From contig UQVG01000022.1 in NCBI GenBank assembly GCA_900544435.1, forward strand, positions 1-13,909: DNA of 13,909 nt, in the 5' to 3' direction. Below the pieces are notes generated by a model. The model searched no databases and was not told where the DNA came from. It was given only the letters and a program-made list of their open reading frames with translations. Below, piece after piece: positions 1 to 7,013 of the stretch (its first letter is position 1; each line of letters opens with the position of its first letter). This DNA is from an uncultured Erysipelotrichaceae bacterium. Lineage in GTDB: Bacteria > Bacillota_I > Bacilli_A > Erysipelotrichales > Coprobacillaceae. The translations under genes and the position numbers were made by a program.

Positions 1-45
1 CTTAAACAAGATTAATTAAAAAATAATAAAAAGATATAGAAAAGT

Positions 46-83
46 ATAGGCGATATGAAATTCATACCGCCTATTTTCTTTTA
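46..83. terminator. Terminator at the end of pgeF, probably bidirectional
   Basis: Bases 46-57 pair with 63-74 as a 12-bp stem containing one G-U pair, with a 5-nt loop. Read on the plus strand the hairpin is followed by TTTTCTTTT, so it could also end an unseen gene to the left. Read on the minus strand it is followed by a T-rich run, which suits pgeF. The pgeF stop codon (71-73) lies inside the stem. Bases 1-45 are A/T-rich and hold nothing else I can identify. Confidence 0.75.
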
Positions 84-817
84 ATGATGGTTACATTTCT
101 TTGGCCATCGTGATTAACACGATGTGAAAAGAATAAATCATTATTTTCATTTGTACAATAAGAAGAAACTTGAATATTTTCTTCTAAAACTCCTAAATTT
201 AATAATTGTTGCTTATTTAATCCTTTATTATCTAATAAATAATGAGTTTCATCTGTTTTTTGATAAAAAGGTGAAGTATCAAAGTTCATTTTCTTAACTT
301 GATTAATGACATCATCTTGTACTTCTAAGTGTTTTTTAGAAAGACAAGGACCAATTAAGCAATACATTTCTTGTGGGTTACAATTTTCTTTTTCAATAAG
401 ATAACGAATTGTGTGATCAACAATTTGTCTGACTGTACCAAGCCATCCAGAATGGATAGCGCAAACGATTTTTTGATCTTTGCAATAGACTAAAATTGGT
501 GTGCAATCAGCGTGAAATGAAAGTAAGAATAAATCTTTATCTTTCGTATAAGTTGCATCTACCTCATAGAGATCATTTGTTTGTTTTAACATATTGGTAC
601 CACCATCTTTCATTAAAAAGACTTGTTTTAAATTAGTAGAATGTGTTTGTCTAGGGGCTACCATATGTTCTAAATCTGTGTTTAGTAATGAAGCAAGTTC
701 TTGTCTATTTTCTAATACCTTTAAATAATGAGGATTATTTAAAGAAATATCACCTAATTCTCTAGTTGTTGTATATGCTTCTACATCTTCATGTAAATTC
801 CATTTTATTAATTTCAT
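71..817 (-). CDS. pgeF: Peptidoglycan-editing factor PgeF (YfiH/YlmD, multicopper-oxidase-like family)
   Basis: This 248-residue protein matches the COG1496 family in length and motifs. The metal-binding pattern is H59 (in APRQTHS), C105 (in FHADC) and H122 (in IHSGW), followed by GPC near 156-158 and a C-terminal CTxENxDLFFSHR block near 221-233. Family members have been described as purine nucleoside-modifying or laccase-like enzymes. In E. coli the protein clears wrongly incorporated amino acids from peptidoglycan precursors, so the exact reaction here is uncertain. A good ribosome site (AAAGGAG, complement of 824-830) precedes the ATG at 815-817. The usual HSGWRG motif reads HSGWLG here, an Arg-to-Leu change. 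The gene stands alone and is divergent from the CotD-like gene. I see no convincing -35/-10 pair for it in the 69-nt gap. Confidence 0.9.
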   Translation of the reverse strand: MKLIKWNLHEDVEAYTTTRELGDISLNNPHYLKVLENRQELASLLNTDLEHMVAPRQTHSTNLKQVFLMKDGGTNMLKQTNDLYEVDATYTKDKDLFLLSFHADCTPILVYCKDQKIVCAIHSGWLGTVRQIVDHTIRYLIEKENCNPQEMYCLIGPCLSKKHLEVQDDVINQVKKMNFDTSPFYQKTDETHYLLDNKGLNKQQLLNLGVLEENIQVSSYCTNENNDLFFSHRVNHDGQRNVTIIKRK

Positions 818-827
818 TTGTTTCTCC

Positions 828-869
828 TTTACAAAAGTCCAATTCTTTTTAATATATAACCATACCTTA
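828..869 (+). promoter_or_regulatory. Candidate promoter(s) for the CotD-like gene
   Basis: Two readings compete. A vegetative-type promoter would be TTTACA (828-833), a 16-bp spacer and TAATAT (850-855). A sporulation-type -10, CATACCTTA (861-869), fits the CATAnnnTA pattern of sigma-K and is close to the sigma-E -10, but I find no matching -35 at the expected distance. If the second were used, the transcript would begin almost at the ribosome-binding site (AGGAGGTG, 874-881). Confidence 0.35.
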
Positions 870-886
870 TATTAGGAGGTGTTATT

Positions 887-1165
887 ATGAGTTGTAATTG
901 TCAACAAAATACATGTTGTAATGGACAATATGGAAACTTTGATAATAACGGTTATGCAAATTATTTTAATTCAAATATAGGAAATGGTTTTACTCCACAA
1001 CCAATTGTCGCTCCTAAAAAAGTATGTACAACATTTCAAAATCAATATGTAGAACAACCTATTATTTGTCCAATTGAATGTCGTCGCGTTAATAACATTG
1101 TTTATGTTCCACGTTATTACCCTCGATATGAACAAACATGTTATACACAAACAAATCGTTATTAA
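887..1165 (+). CDS. Small cysteine-rich CotD-like spore coat protein
   Basis: This 92-residue protein has eight cysteines (C3, C5, C10, C11, C47, C61, C65, C85). Its N-terminal third is rich in Asn, Gly and Tyr; the C-terminal part is rich in Tyr, Arg and Pro. The segment QPIVAPKKVC, followed by a second QPIICPIEC-type repeat and a VPRYYPRY stretch, resembles the CotD family of small spore-coat proteins. There is no signal peptide or membrane segment. The consensus Shine-Dalgarno AGGAGGTG (874-881) fixes the ATG start with a 5-nt spacer. The gene is monocistronic, between divergent pgeF and convergent rqcH, and ends in a shared terminator. A sporulation-type -10 upstream agrees with the assignment but is not proof. 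A coat or other cross-linked surface protein is the best reading; the family call rests on composition and short motifs only. Confidence 0.6.
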   Translation: MSCNCQQNTCCNGQYGNFDNNGYANYFNSNIGNGFTPQPIVAPKKVCTTFQNQYVEQPIICPIECRRVNNIVYVPRYYPRYEQTCYTQTNRY

Positions 1166-1192
1166 AAATAGATGCTTAGCATCTATTTTTTT
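1164..1192. terminator. Shared bidirectional terminator between cotD-like gene and rqcH
   Basis: A perfect 12-bp inverted repeat (1164-1175 with 1179-1190) flanks a 3-nt loop. The outer arms are A5 and T5, so both strands read as stem plus T-tract; on the plus strand the T run extends to 1192. The plus-strand stop TAA (1163-1165) and the minus-strand stop TAG (1185-1183) both overlap the arms, so one short hairpin closes two convergent genes. Confidence 0.9.
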
Positions 1193-2823
1193 GTAAGTTC
1201 TTGTAAAAACTCATCATCTGGATCAATATAGATTGTTTTATAATTATCCAAAATTACTTTTCCTGGTTTACTACCTGCAGGTTTTTTGAGTGTTTTGACG
1301 AGTGTATAGTTTACAGGAACACTACTTGAATTTTTTCCTTTTGAATAGTATGCAGCAATTTTAGCAGCTAAACGAATCGTATATTCATCTAAATCTTGTG
1401 CTTTAACAATGACATGGCTTCCTGGCATATCTTTTGCATGGAACCACATATCATAGCGATGAGCATATTTAAATGTTAAATAATCGTTTTGTAAGTTGTT
1501 CTTTCCAATATCAATTTCAATCCCATCTTTTGTAAGATATTTTTGAAATTGCGGAAGTTTTTTCTTACGAATAGTATTTTTTTGTTTTTTCTTTTTTAAA
1601 TACCCTTCGTTTTCTAATTCTTCTTTGATTTCTAAAGCATCATAATATGTTGCTTGTGACATAGCGGTTATTAAAGAATCGAAATATTCAATTTCTTTTT
1701 CAGTTAAATCAATTTGTTCTAAAAGAACATTAATTGAATTTTTAGCTTTTTGATATTTTTGATAATATTTTTGAGCATTAGCTTTTGGATCTAATTTAGG
1801 ATCTAAAGTAATATCTAATTTTGTATTATCATAATAATTATCAACAACAACATGAGTCATTCCTTTTTGTATTAAATGTAAAGAAGCATATAATAAATCT
1901 CCTTTAATACGATAATCATCACTATTATGTGAATCTTCTAAAGTTGCTTTTAATTTTTTTAATTTAGAAGTGTTTTTTTGATATTCATTTTGAATAAATT
2001 TTAAAAGATTACTTGTTTGTTGTTTAATTCTTTCTTTTTGATCTATTTCATTAAAGTGAGTATCTAAACCATCAAATAAAGAATATTTTGAAGTTTCTCC
2101 TTGTACATGTGTGAGTTTAATAACATGAAAATATTCTTTATCATTCACTTTAGTAATATAGAGATTTTGAGAATTTTCTATTTTTTTCATAATCGTTTTA
2201 AACGATTCACCTTGATCAATACGATATAAGATTTCTTTAGATAAAATAGGAGACATTCCTTGATAGATTTTAGTAAGTTGGTTATCTTCTACAAATTCAC
2301 TTGTAAAAGGATCAAGTTTTTCCATCATTGGTGGTAATTGATAAAGTGCTCCTGGTTGTAAAAATCTTTCACTGTTCATACTTGGTGAAATATGTTTAAT
2401 GCAATCAATGATTTTATCATTTTGACCTACTAAAATAATATTTGAATGTTTTCCCATAACCTCTACATAGAGAATATATTCAATATAATCACCCAATTCA
2501 TTGTGACAAGCAAAAGTTATTTTAAAAATACGATCCAAATCGATTTGTTCAATATCTTTAATATATCCACCTTCTAAAAGCTTACGATAAAGCATAGTAA
2601 GCGGATTAGGAGATTCTGGTGTTGGATAAGATAAAGCTGTTAATTGAACACGTGCATACATTGGATGACTTGAAATCAATAATTGATAATTCTTTTTATT
2701 TGCACGAACTTGAAATAAAAGTTCATATTTTGATATTTGATAAATTTTATTGATACGACCACCTTTTATTGTTTCTATCAATAAATTTTTTACTTGATGC
2801 ATCATAATGCCATCATATGCCAT
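1183..2823 (-). CDS. rqcH: Ribosome quality control protein RqcH (Rqc2/NEMF/FbpA family)
   Basis: The N-terminal MAYDG and GGRINKIYQ segments are the NFACT-N signature. With the start chosen here the conserved Asp-Arg pair falls at D97-R98, the same numbering as the pair required for Ala-tail synthesis in Bacillus subtilis RqcH. Charged, Lys/Glu-rich stretches in the middle look like coiled coil. The C-terminal part from about residue 422 has the NFACT-R block (DIGKNNLQND, then MWFHAKDMPGSHV). The protein binds obstructed 50S subunits and recruits tRNA-Ala to tag stalled chains for degradation. Older annotations call it fibronectin-binding protein. An in-frame GTG three codons upstream is rejected because it lies inside the ribosome-binding site. 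The result is 546 residues, normal to slightly short for the family. The gene has its own promoter and converges on the CotD-like gene. Confidence 0.93.
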   Translation of the reverse strand: MAYDGIMMHQVKNLLIETIKGGRINKIYQISKYELLFQVRANKKNYQLLISSHPMYARVQLTALSYPTPESPNPLTMLYRKLLEGGYIKDIEQIDLDRIFKITFACHNELGDYIEYILYVEVMGKHSNIILVGQNDKIIDCIKHISPSMNSERFLQPGALYQLPPMMEKLDPFTSEFVEDNQLTKIYQGMSPILSKEILYRIDQGESFKTIMKKIENSQNLYITKVNDKEYFHVIKLTHVQGETSKYSLFDGLDTHFNEIDQKERIKQQTSNLLKFIQNEYQKNTSKLKKLKATLEDSHNSDDYRIKGDLLYASLHLIQKGMTHVVVDNYYDNTKLDITLDPKLDPKANAQKYYQKYQKAKNSINVLLEQIDLTEKEIEYFDSLITAMSQATYYDALEIKEELENEGYLKKKKQKNTIRKKKLPQFQKYLTKDGIEIDIGKNNLQNDYLTFKYAHRYDMWFHAKDMPGSHVIVKAQDLDEYTIRLAAKIAAYYSKGKNSSSVPVNYTLVKTLKKPAGSKPGKVILDNYKTIYIDPDDEFLQELTKK

Positions 2824-2828
2824 AGTTA

Positions 2829-2835
2829 TCACCCC
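2829..2835 (-). promoter_or_regulatory. Ribosome-binding site deciding the rqcH start
   Basis: The minus strand reads GGGGTGA here, 5 nt before the ATG at 2823-2821. The in-frame GTG at 2832-2830 is part of this site, so it cannot be the main start. Confidence 0.7.
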
Positions 2836-2840
2836 AAAAT

Positions 2841-2849
2841 ACTATAACA
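2841..2849 (-). promoter_or_regulatory. Extended -10 promoter of rqcH
   Basis: The minus strand reads TGTTATAGT, an extended -10 (TGn plus TATAGT, five of six matches to TATAAT). No good -35 is visible at 16-18 bp. The distance to the ATG predicts a leader of only about 12 nt, with the ribosome-binding site at or near the 5' end of the mRNA. Confidence 0.55.
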
Positions 2850-2863
2850 TATTTGAAATTTAA

Positions 2864-2892
2864 TTGACATTATCTCTTTGTTATTGTAGAGT
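2864..2892 (+). promoter_or_regulatory. Sigma-A type promoter of gmk
   Basis: A perfect -35 TTGACA (2864-2869), a 17-bp spacer and TAGAGT (2887-2892, four of six) lie upstream of gmk, giving a leader of about 23 nt. It lies back to back with the rqcH promoter: the rqcH -10 is only 14 bp to the left of this -35. Confidence 0.7.
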
Positions 2893-2907
2893 TATTTTTA
2901 TAAAAAA

Positions 2908-2914
2908 AGGGGTG
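2908..2914 (+). promoter_or_regulatory. Ribosome-binding site deciding the gmk start
   Basis: AGGGGTG lies 8 nt before the TTG at 2923. It would overlap the alternative GTG start at 2914, which rules that start out. Confidence 0.65.
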
Positions 2915-2922
2915 TGGAAAAA

Positions 2923-3486
2923 TTGAAAAGAGGAATGTTAATCATTCTTAGTGGGCCTAGTGGTGTTGGAAAAGGAACAGTAAGAGAAGAATTGTTCAAA
3001 GATGATAGTTTAAATTTAAGTTATTCTATTTCAATGACAACAAGAAAACCTAGACCTACAGAAACAGATGGTGTGGATTATTTTTTTGTTGATGAAAAAA
3101 GCTTTGTTGATAAGATTGCTCAAGGTGGATTGTTAGAATGGGCAAGATTTGTAGGTAATTATTATGGTACCCCTAAGGATAATGTAGATCGATTACTAGA
3201 TGAGGGTAAAAATGTCGTTTTAGAAATCGAAGTTCAAGGAGCATTGCAAGTCATGAAAAAATGTCCTGATGCATTGACTATTTTCTTGGTACCACCTTCA
3301 TTAGAAGAATTAGAAAGACGCATTCGTGGTAGACGTACTGAAAGTGAAGATATCGTAAAAGAACGTTTGGATAAAGCACGTAAAGAAATTCAAACAAAAG
3401 ATGAATATAAATATGTTGTAGAAAATGACGATGTTCATCTAGCAAAAGATAAAATAGCAAAAATTATTAAAGAACATCAAAAGTAA
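2923..3486 (+). CDS. gmk: Guanylate kinase
   Basis: Phosphorylates GMP (and dGMP) to GDP with ATP in the cytoplasm. With the chosen TTG start the 187-residue protein begins MKRGMLIILSGP, lining up with typical Gmk N-termini. The P-loop GPSGVGKGT is at 11-19. It is followed by the GMP-binding segment (SISMTTRKPRP, DGVDYFF), LEWARFVGNYYGTP, LEIEVQGALQV and the lid region RRIRGRRTES. A GTG nine bases upstream is in frame, but it overlaps the ribosome-binding site and is rejected. The gene has a strong promoter and ends in its own hairpin. In many Firmicutes it is followed by rpoZ and coaBC; neither is present here. Gmk is the target of (p)ppGpp inhibition in several Firmicutes, which is family knowledge and not visible in the sequence. 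Confidence 0.95.
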   Translation: MKRGMLIILSGPSGVGKGTVREELFKDDSLNLSYSISMTTRKPRPTETDGVDYFFVDEKSFVDKIAQGGLLEWARFVGNYYGTPKDNVDRLLDEGKNVVLEIEVQGALQVMKKCPDALTIFLVPPSLEELERRIRGRRTESEDIVKERLDKARKEIQTKDEYKYVVENDDVHLAKDKIAKIIKEHQK

Positions 3487-3516
3487 CTGTTGGTTTTTAT
3501 AACTGACAGTTTTTTT
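3485..3516 (+). terminator. Terminator after gmk
   Basis: Bases 3485-3493 pair with 3503-3511 (9 bp, two G-U pairs) around a 9-nt loop, followed by T residues to 3516. The gmk stop TAA (3484-3486) overlaps the 5' arm. The stem is modest, so some read-through into priA is likely. Confidence 0.65.
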
Positions 3517-3544
3517 GATAAAGCTACAATAGATGTGGTAAAAT
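3515..3544 (+). promoter_or_regulatory. Promoter of the priA-thiN operon
   Basis: TTGATA (3515-3520, five of six), an 18-bp spacer and TAAAAT (3539-3544, five of six) are preceded by TGg, making an extended -10. The expected start site is near 3551, giving a leader of about 17 nt with the priA ribosome-binding site. The -35 begins inside the T-tract of the gmk terminator. Confidence 0.6.
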
Positions 3545-3555
3545 ACAAACAAAAG

Positions 3556-3563
3556 AGAGGTGG
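3556..3563 (+). promoter_or_regulatory. Ribosome-binding site deciding the priA start
   Basis: AGAGGTGG lies a few bases before the ATG at 3568. An upstream reading frame open from 3490 has no ribosome-binding site and overlaps the terminator and promoter, so it is not coding. Confidence 0.75.
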
Positions 3564-3567
3564 AAAT

Positions 3568-5757
3568 ATGTATATTGTTAAAGTTCTTGTGGAACATGCA
3601 ATCTATAAATTAGATACGACCTATGATTATTTATCTAAATATCAAGTTTTAGCAGGTTGTCGAGTCCATATCCGTTTTGGTTATCAACAACTTATAGGTT
3701 ATGTCGTTGAGTGTCAAGAAACACTTTTTACTCAAAAACAATTAGAAGAAAAAAATGGTTTTAAATATTCTTTTATTCAAGATGTTATTGATCAAAAACC
3801 ATTACTTAATCAAGAATTACAAGAACTTGCAAACTATCTTTCAAAACAAACGCTTTCTACAAGAATCAGTTGTTTACAATGTATGTTACCACCTCAATTA
3901 AAACCAAGTACCAATCATAGTGTTGGCATTAAATATCAAAAAGTTGTTTCCTTTGTAAAAGATATTCCCCTTAAAACAACAAAACAACAAGAAGCTTTAA
4001 ATTATATAAAAGAACATGATTTATTACCCATAAAGGATTATCCTTTTTCAACAGTTCTTTTAAATAATATAGAAAAACAAGGAGCAATTATTTATAAACA
4101 AGTAGAAGTTTATCGAAATCCTTACAATGAACACGTACAACAAGAGGATTATCCCTTGACTGCTAGTCAACAAAAAGTTGTCAATCAAGTACTAGCGTCT
4201 TTTCATCAATTTAAAACCTTTTTACTTTATGGAGTCACAGGCTCAGGAAAAACAGAAGTTTATTTACATCTTTCTAGATTTGTGATTGAACAAGGAAAAA
4301 CCGTCTTGATGCTTGTCCCTGAAATTGCTTTGACTCCAATGATGGTCTCTGCTTTTAAAAGTCGTTTTGGAAAAAGCGTTGCTATCTTACATTCAAAATT
4401 ATCAGCAGGGGAAAGATATGATGAATATCGTCGAATCATTGATGATGAAGTAAAAATTGTTGTTGGAGCAAGAAGTGCTGTTTTTGCACCACTTGAAAAT
4501 ATAGGTTTGATTATTATGGATGAAGAACATGATGCTAGTTACAAACAAGAAAGTCCACCACGTTATTTAACATCTCAAGTAGCGAGAAAAAGGGGTGCTT
4601 ATCATCAATGTCCAGTTGTTTTAGGTAGTGCAACACCTTCTCTTGAAAGCTATAGTCGTGCTTTAAAGGGTGTGTATGAATTGTGTATACTTTCTCAAAG
4701 GGTCAATCAAAAACCTTTACCACAAATTGAATTGATTGATATGGTAGAAGAAATGAAAGCACATCATTATGAAGTATTATCAAGGAAAATGAAAGCTAAA
4801 ATACAAGAGACAATTGATAAAAATGAACAAGTGATTTTATTACTTAATAAAAGAGGTTATTCAAGTTATGTTCGCTGTTTAGATTGTGATGAGGTATTAA
4901 AATGTCCACATTGTGATGTTTCTTTAACTTATCATAAAGATACGCATACAATGCGTTGTCATTATTGTGATTATCAAGTTCCTTATCAACAAAAATGTAG
5001 TTATTGTGGAAGTACCAATATTAAACTTATTGGTAGTGGAACACAAAAAATTGAAGAATATTTACAAAATAATTTTATAAATTCAAGAGTGATTCGCTAT
5101 GATGTAGATTCTACAAGGAAGAAACAAGGACATCATCAATTATTAAAACAATTTGAAAATCAAGAAGCGAATATTTTAATTGGGACACAAATGATTGCGA
5201 AAGGATTAGATTTTGAAAATGTGACTTTTGTAGGAGTTATCAATGCTGATCTTTCTTTAAATATTCCTGATTTTAGAGCGAATGAAAGAACATTTCAATT
5301 ATTAGAACAAGTTTCTGGTAGAAGTGGTCGAGGAAAGAAACAAGGAACAGTCATGATACAAACTTATAATCCTGATCATTTTGTTTTACAGTGTGTTAAA
5401 AATCATGATTATCAAAGTTTTTATCAAAAAGAAATGGAAATGAGAAAACTTGCGAAGTATCCTCCTTATTGTTATTTGATAAGTATTCTAGTACAAGGTA
5501 AAAAAGAGGATGATGTGACTTTTTGTAGTCAACAAATAAAGGAATACTTAGTAAAACAACTTCCTAAAGCAATTGTTTTAGGACCTGCAAATTGTACGAT
5601 TTATAAGATGAATGATATTTATAGAAAGAGAATGACACTTAAAATAACGAATACAACACATGTTTATGAAGTGTTGCATGCAATGAGTGATTATTATAAT
5701 AAAAAAGGAAGAAAGGTAAATGTGATATGTGATTTTAATCCATACACAACGATATAG
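3568..5757 (+). CDS. priA: Primosomal replication restart helicase PriA
   Basis: A 3'-to-5' superfamily 2 DNA helicase that recognises stalled forks and starts reloading of the replicative helicase. The 729-residue protein starts with the 3'-end-binding domain (MYIVKVLVEHAIYKLDTTYDY). Walker A GVTGSGKT is at 222-229, DEEH at 318-321 and GSATPS at 353-358. The zinc-binding insert has eight cysteines in CxxC pairs (437/440, 446/449, 464/467, 477/480). Helicase motifs V and VI follow as GTQMIAKGLDF (539-549) and QVSGRSGRG (581-589). All key residues are present. It is the first gene of an eight-gene operon, and rsmB starts 2 nt after its stop. In Bacillus-type clusters def and fmt lie between priA and rsmB; here they are missing. 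Confidence 0.97.
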   Translation: MYIVKVLVEHAIYKLDTTYDYLSKYQVLAGCRVHIRFGYQQLIGYVVECQETLFTQKQLEEKNGFKYSFIQDVIDQKPLLNQELQELANYLSKQTLSTRISCLQCMLPPQLKPSTNHSVGIKYQKVVSFVKDIPLKTTKQQEALNYIKEHDLLPIKDYPFSTVLLNNIEKQGAIIYKQVEVYRNPYNEHVQQEDYPLTASQQKVVNQVLASFHQFKTFLLYGVTGSGKTEVYLHLSRFVIEQGKTVLMLVPEIALTPMMVSAFKSRFGKSVAILHSKLSAGERYDEYRRIIDDEVKIVVGARSAVFAPLENIGLIIMDEEHDASYKQESPPRYLTSQVARKRGAYHQCPVVLGSATPSLESYSRALKGVYELCILSQRVNQKPLPQIELIDMVEEMKAHHYEVLSRKMKAKIQETIDKNEQVILLLNKRGYSSYVRCLDCDEVLKCPHCDVSLTYHKDTHTMRCHYCDYQVPYQQKCSYCGSTNIKLIGSGTQKIEEYLQNNFINSRVIRYDVDSTRKKQGHHQLLKQFENQEANILIGTQMIAKGLDFENVTFVGVINADLSLNIPDFRANERTFQLLEQVSGRSGRGKKQGTVMIQTYNPDHFVLQCVKNHDYQSFYQKEMEMRKLAKYPPYCYLISILVQGKKEDDVTFCSQQIKEYLVKQLPKAIVLGPANCTIYKMNDIYRKRMTLKITNTTHVYEVLHAMSDYYNKKGRKVNVICDFNPYTTI

Positions 5758-5759
5758 TT

Positions 5760-7010
5760 ATGGCAAGAGAAAATGCATATATGATTTTAAATCAATATTT
5801 TGAAGATGAAAGTTTTTTAAATATTGCTTTAAATGAACAATTAAAGAAAAGTAATTTAAAAAGAGAAGATAAAGATTTATGTACAACTATTGTTTATGGA
5901 ACAATCCAAAATCTTTTATATATTCAATATCAACTCCAACCTTATATTAAAGGAAAAAGGGTAAAGAAAAAAATAAGGACACTTCTTTATATGTCTTTAT
6001 ATCAATTGATATATTTAGATAAAATACCTGAATATGCCATTATTAATGAAGCAGTTAAAATAGCTAAAAAAGAAGGTTATCAAACAAGTCAATTTGTAAA
6101 TGCAGTACTTAGAAATTTTACAAGAAATGAAAGAAGATCATTGGAAGGATTAGATGAATTAGAAAAAATCTCAATTGTAACATCACATCCTTTATGGATG
6201 GTCAAAATGTTTAATAAACAATATGGTTTAGAAAAAACAAAAATGATTTGTGAAGAAGATAACACGCCTCCTACAAGAAGTGGTAGAGTCAATACACTAA
6301 AAACAACAAAAGAAGAGTTATTAAAAGAAAGCTGTTTTGAAGAAGGAACGTTATCCCCAGATGCTCTTCTATATAAAAGAGGAAATCTAGCTTATACTTC
6401 TTATTACAAAGAAGGTAAAGTTACGATTCAAGATGAATCAAGTCAATTAGTAGCAAGACTTTTAGATCCTCAAAAGACAGATTATGTTTTAGATATGTGT
6501 AGTGCTCCAGGAAGTAAAACAACACATCTTGCAGCATTAATGGAAAATCAAGGAAAAATAGAAGCCTATGATTTATATAAGCACAAAGTAAAATTAATAG
6601 AACATAACTTAAAACGTTTGGGTGTTAAAAACGTACATGTTCAAGCAGGGGATTCTACAAAACTCATAGAACACTATCCTCCTGAAACATTTGATCGTAT
6701 TTTATTAGATGCACCTTGTTCAGGATTTGGGGTTTTAAAACGTAAACCAGAAATTAAATATCATGATTCTAGTGTGATGGATGGTTTAATCCCATTACAA
6801 GCACTTTTATTAGAAAATGCGTATAATTTATTGAAAAATGATGGTACAATGGTTTATAGTACATGTACAATCAATAAAAAGGAAAATGGGATGATGATTG
6901 AACATTTTATTCAAAAACATCCCGATATGAAAGTTATTGAACAACGTACAATTTTGAATTATGAATATCACACAGATGGATTTTATATGTGTAAAATGAA
7001 AAAGGGATAG
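5760..7010 (+). CDS. rsmB: 16S rRNA m5C967 methyltransferase RsmB
   Basis: S-adenosylmethionine-dependent cytosine-5 methyltransferase acting on 16S rRNA. The N-terminal part (about 1-125) is the NusB-like RNA-binding domain, seen in LCTTIVYGTI and INEAVKIAKK. The C-terminal Rossmann domain has motif I LDMCSAPGSKT (244-254), motif IV DAPCSGFGVLKRKPE with C320, and motif VI YSTCT with the catalytic cysteine C369. The 416 residues are close to the family norm of about 430-450. The ATG is 2 nt after the priA stop and has no clear Shine-Dalgarno, so translation is probably coupled to priA. The start is supported by alignment of ARENAYMIL with family N-termini. Confidence 0.95.
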   Translation: MARENAYMILNQYFEDESFLNIALNEQLKKSNLKREDKDLCTTIVYGTIQNLLYIQYQLQPYIKGKRVKKKIRTLLYMSLYQLIYLDKIPEYAIINEAVKIAKKEGYQTSQFVNAVLRNFTRNERRSLEGLDELEKISIVTSHPLWMVKMFNKQYGLEKTKMICEEDNTPPTRSGRVNTLKTTKEELLKESCFEEGTLSPDALLYKRGNLAYTSYYKEGKVTIQDESSQLVARLLDPQKTDYVLDMCSAPGSKTTHLAALMENQGKIEAYDLYKHKVKLIEHNLKRLGVKNVHVQAGDSTKLIEHYPPETFDRILLDAPCSGFGVLKRKPEIKYHDSSVMDGLIPLQALLLENAYNLLKNDGTMVYSTCTINKKENGMMIEHFIQKHPDMKVIEQRTILNYEYHTDGFYMCKMKKG

Positions 7011-7013
7011 AAG

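Noticed and set aside
3278..3460. Minus-strand open frames inside gmk and similarly inside rsmB, rlmN, prpC and rsgA
   Set aside because: They lie wholly within well-identified genes, are rich in Phe/Ile/His/Tyr as expected of antisense A/T-rich codons, and match no family I know.
3490..3567. In-frame 26-codon extension upstream of priA
   Set aside because: It overlaps the gmk terminator and the priA promoter and has no ribosome-binding site, and the ATG at 3568 has a good one and fits family N-termini.
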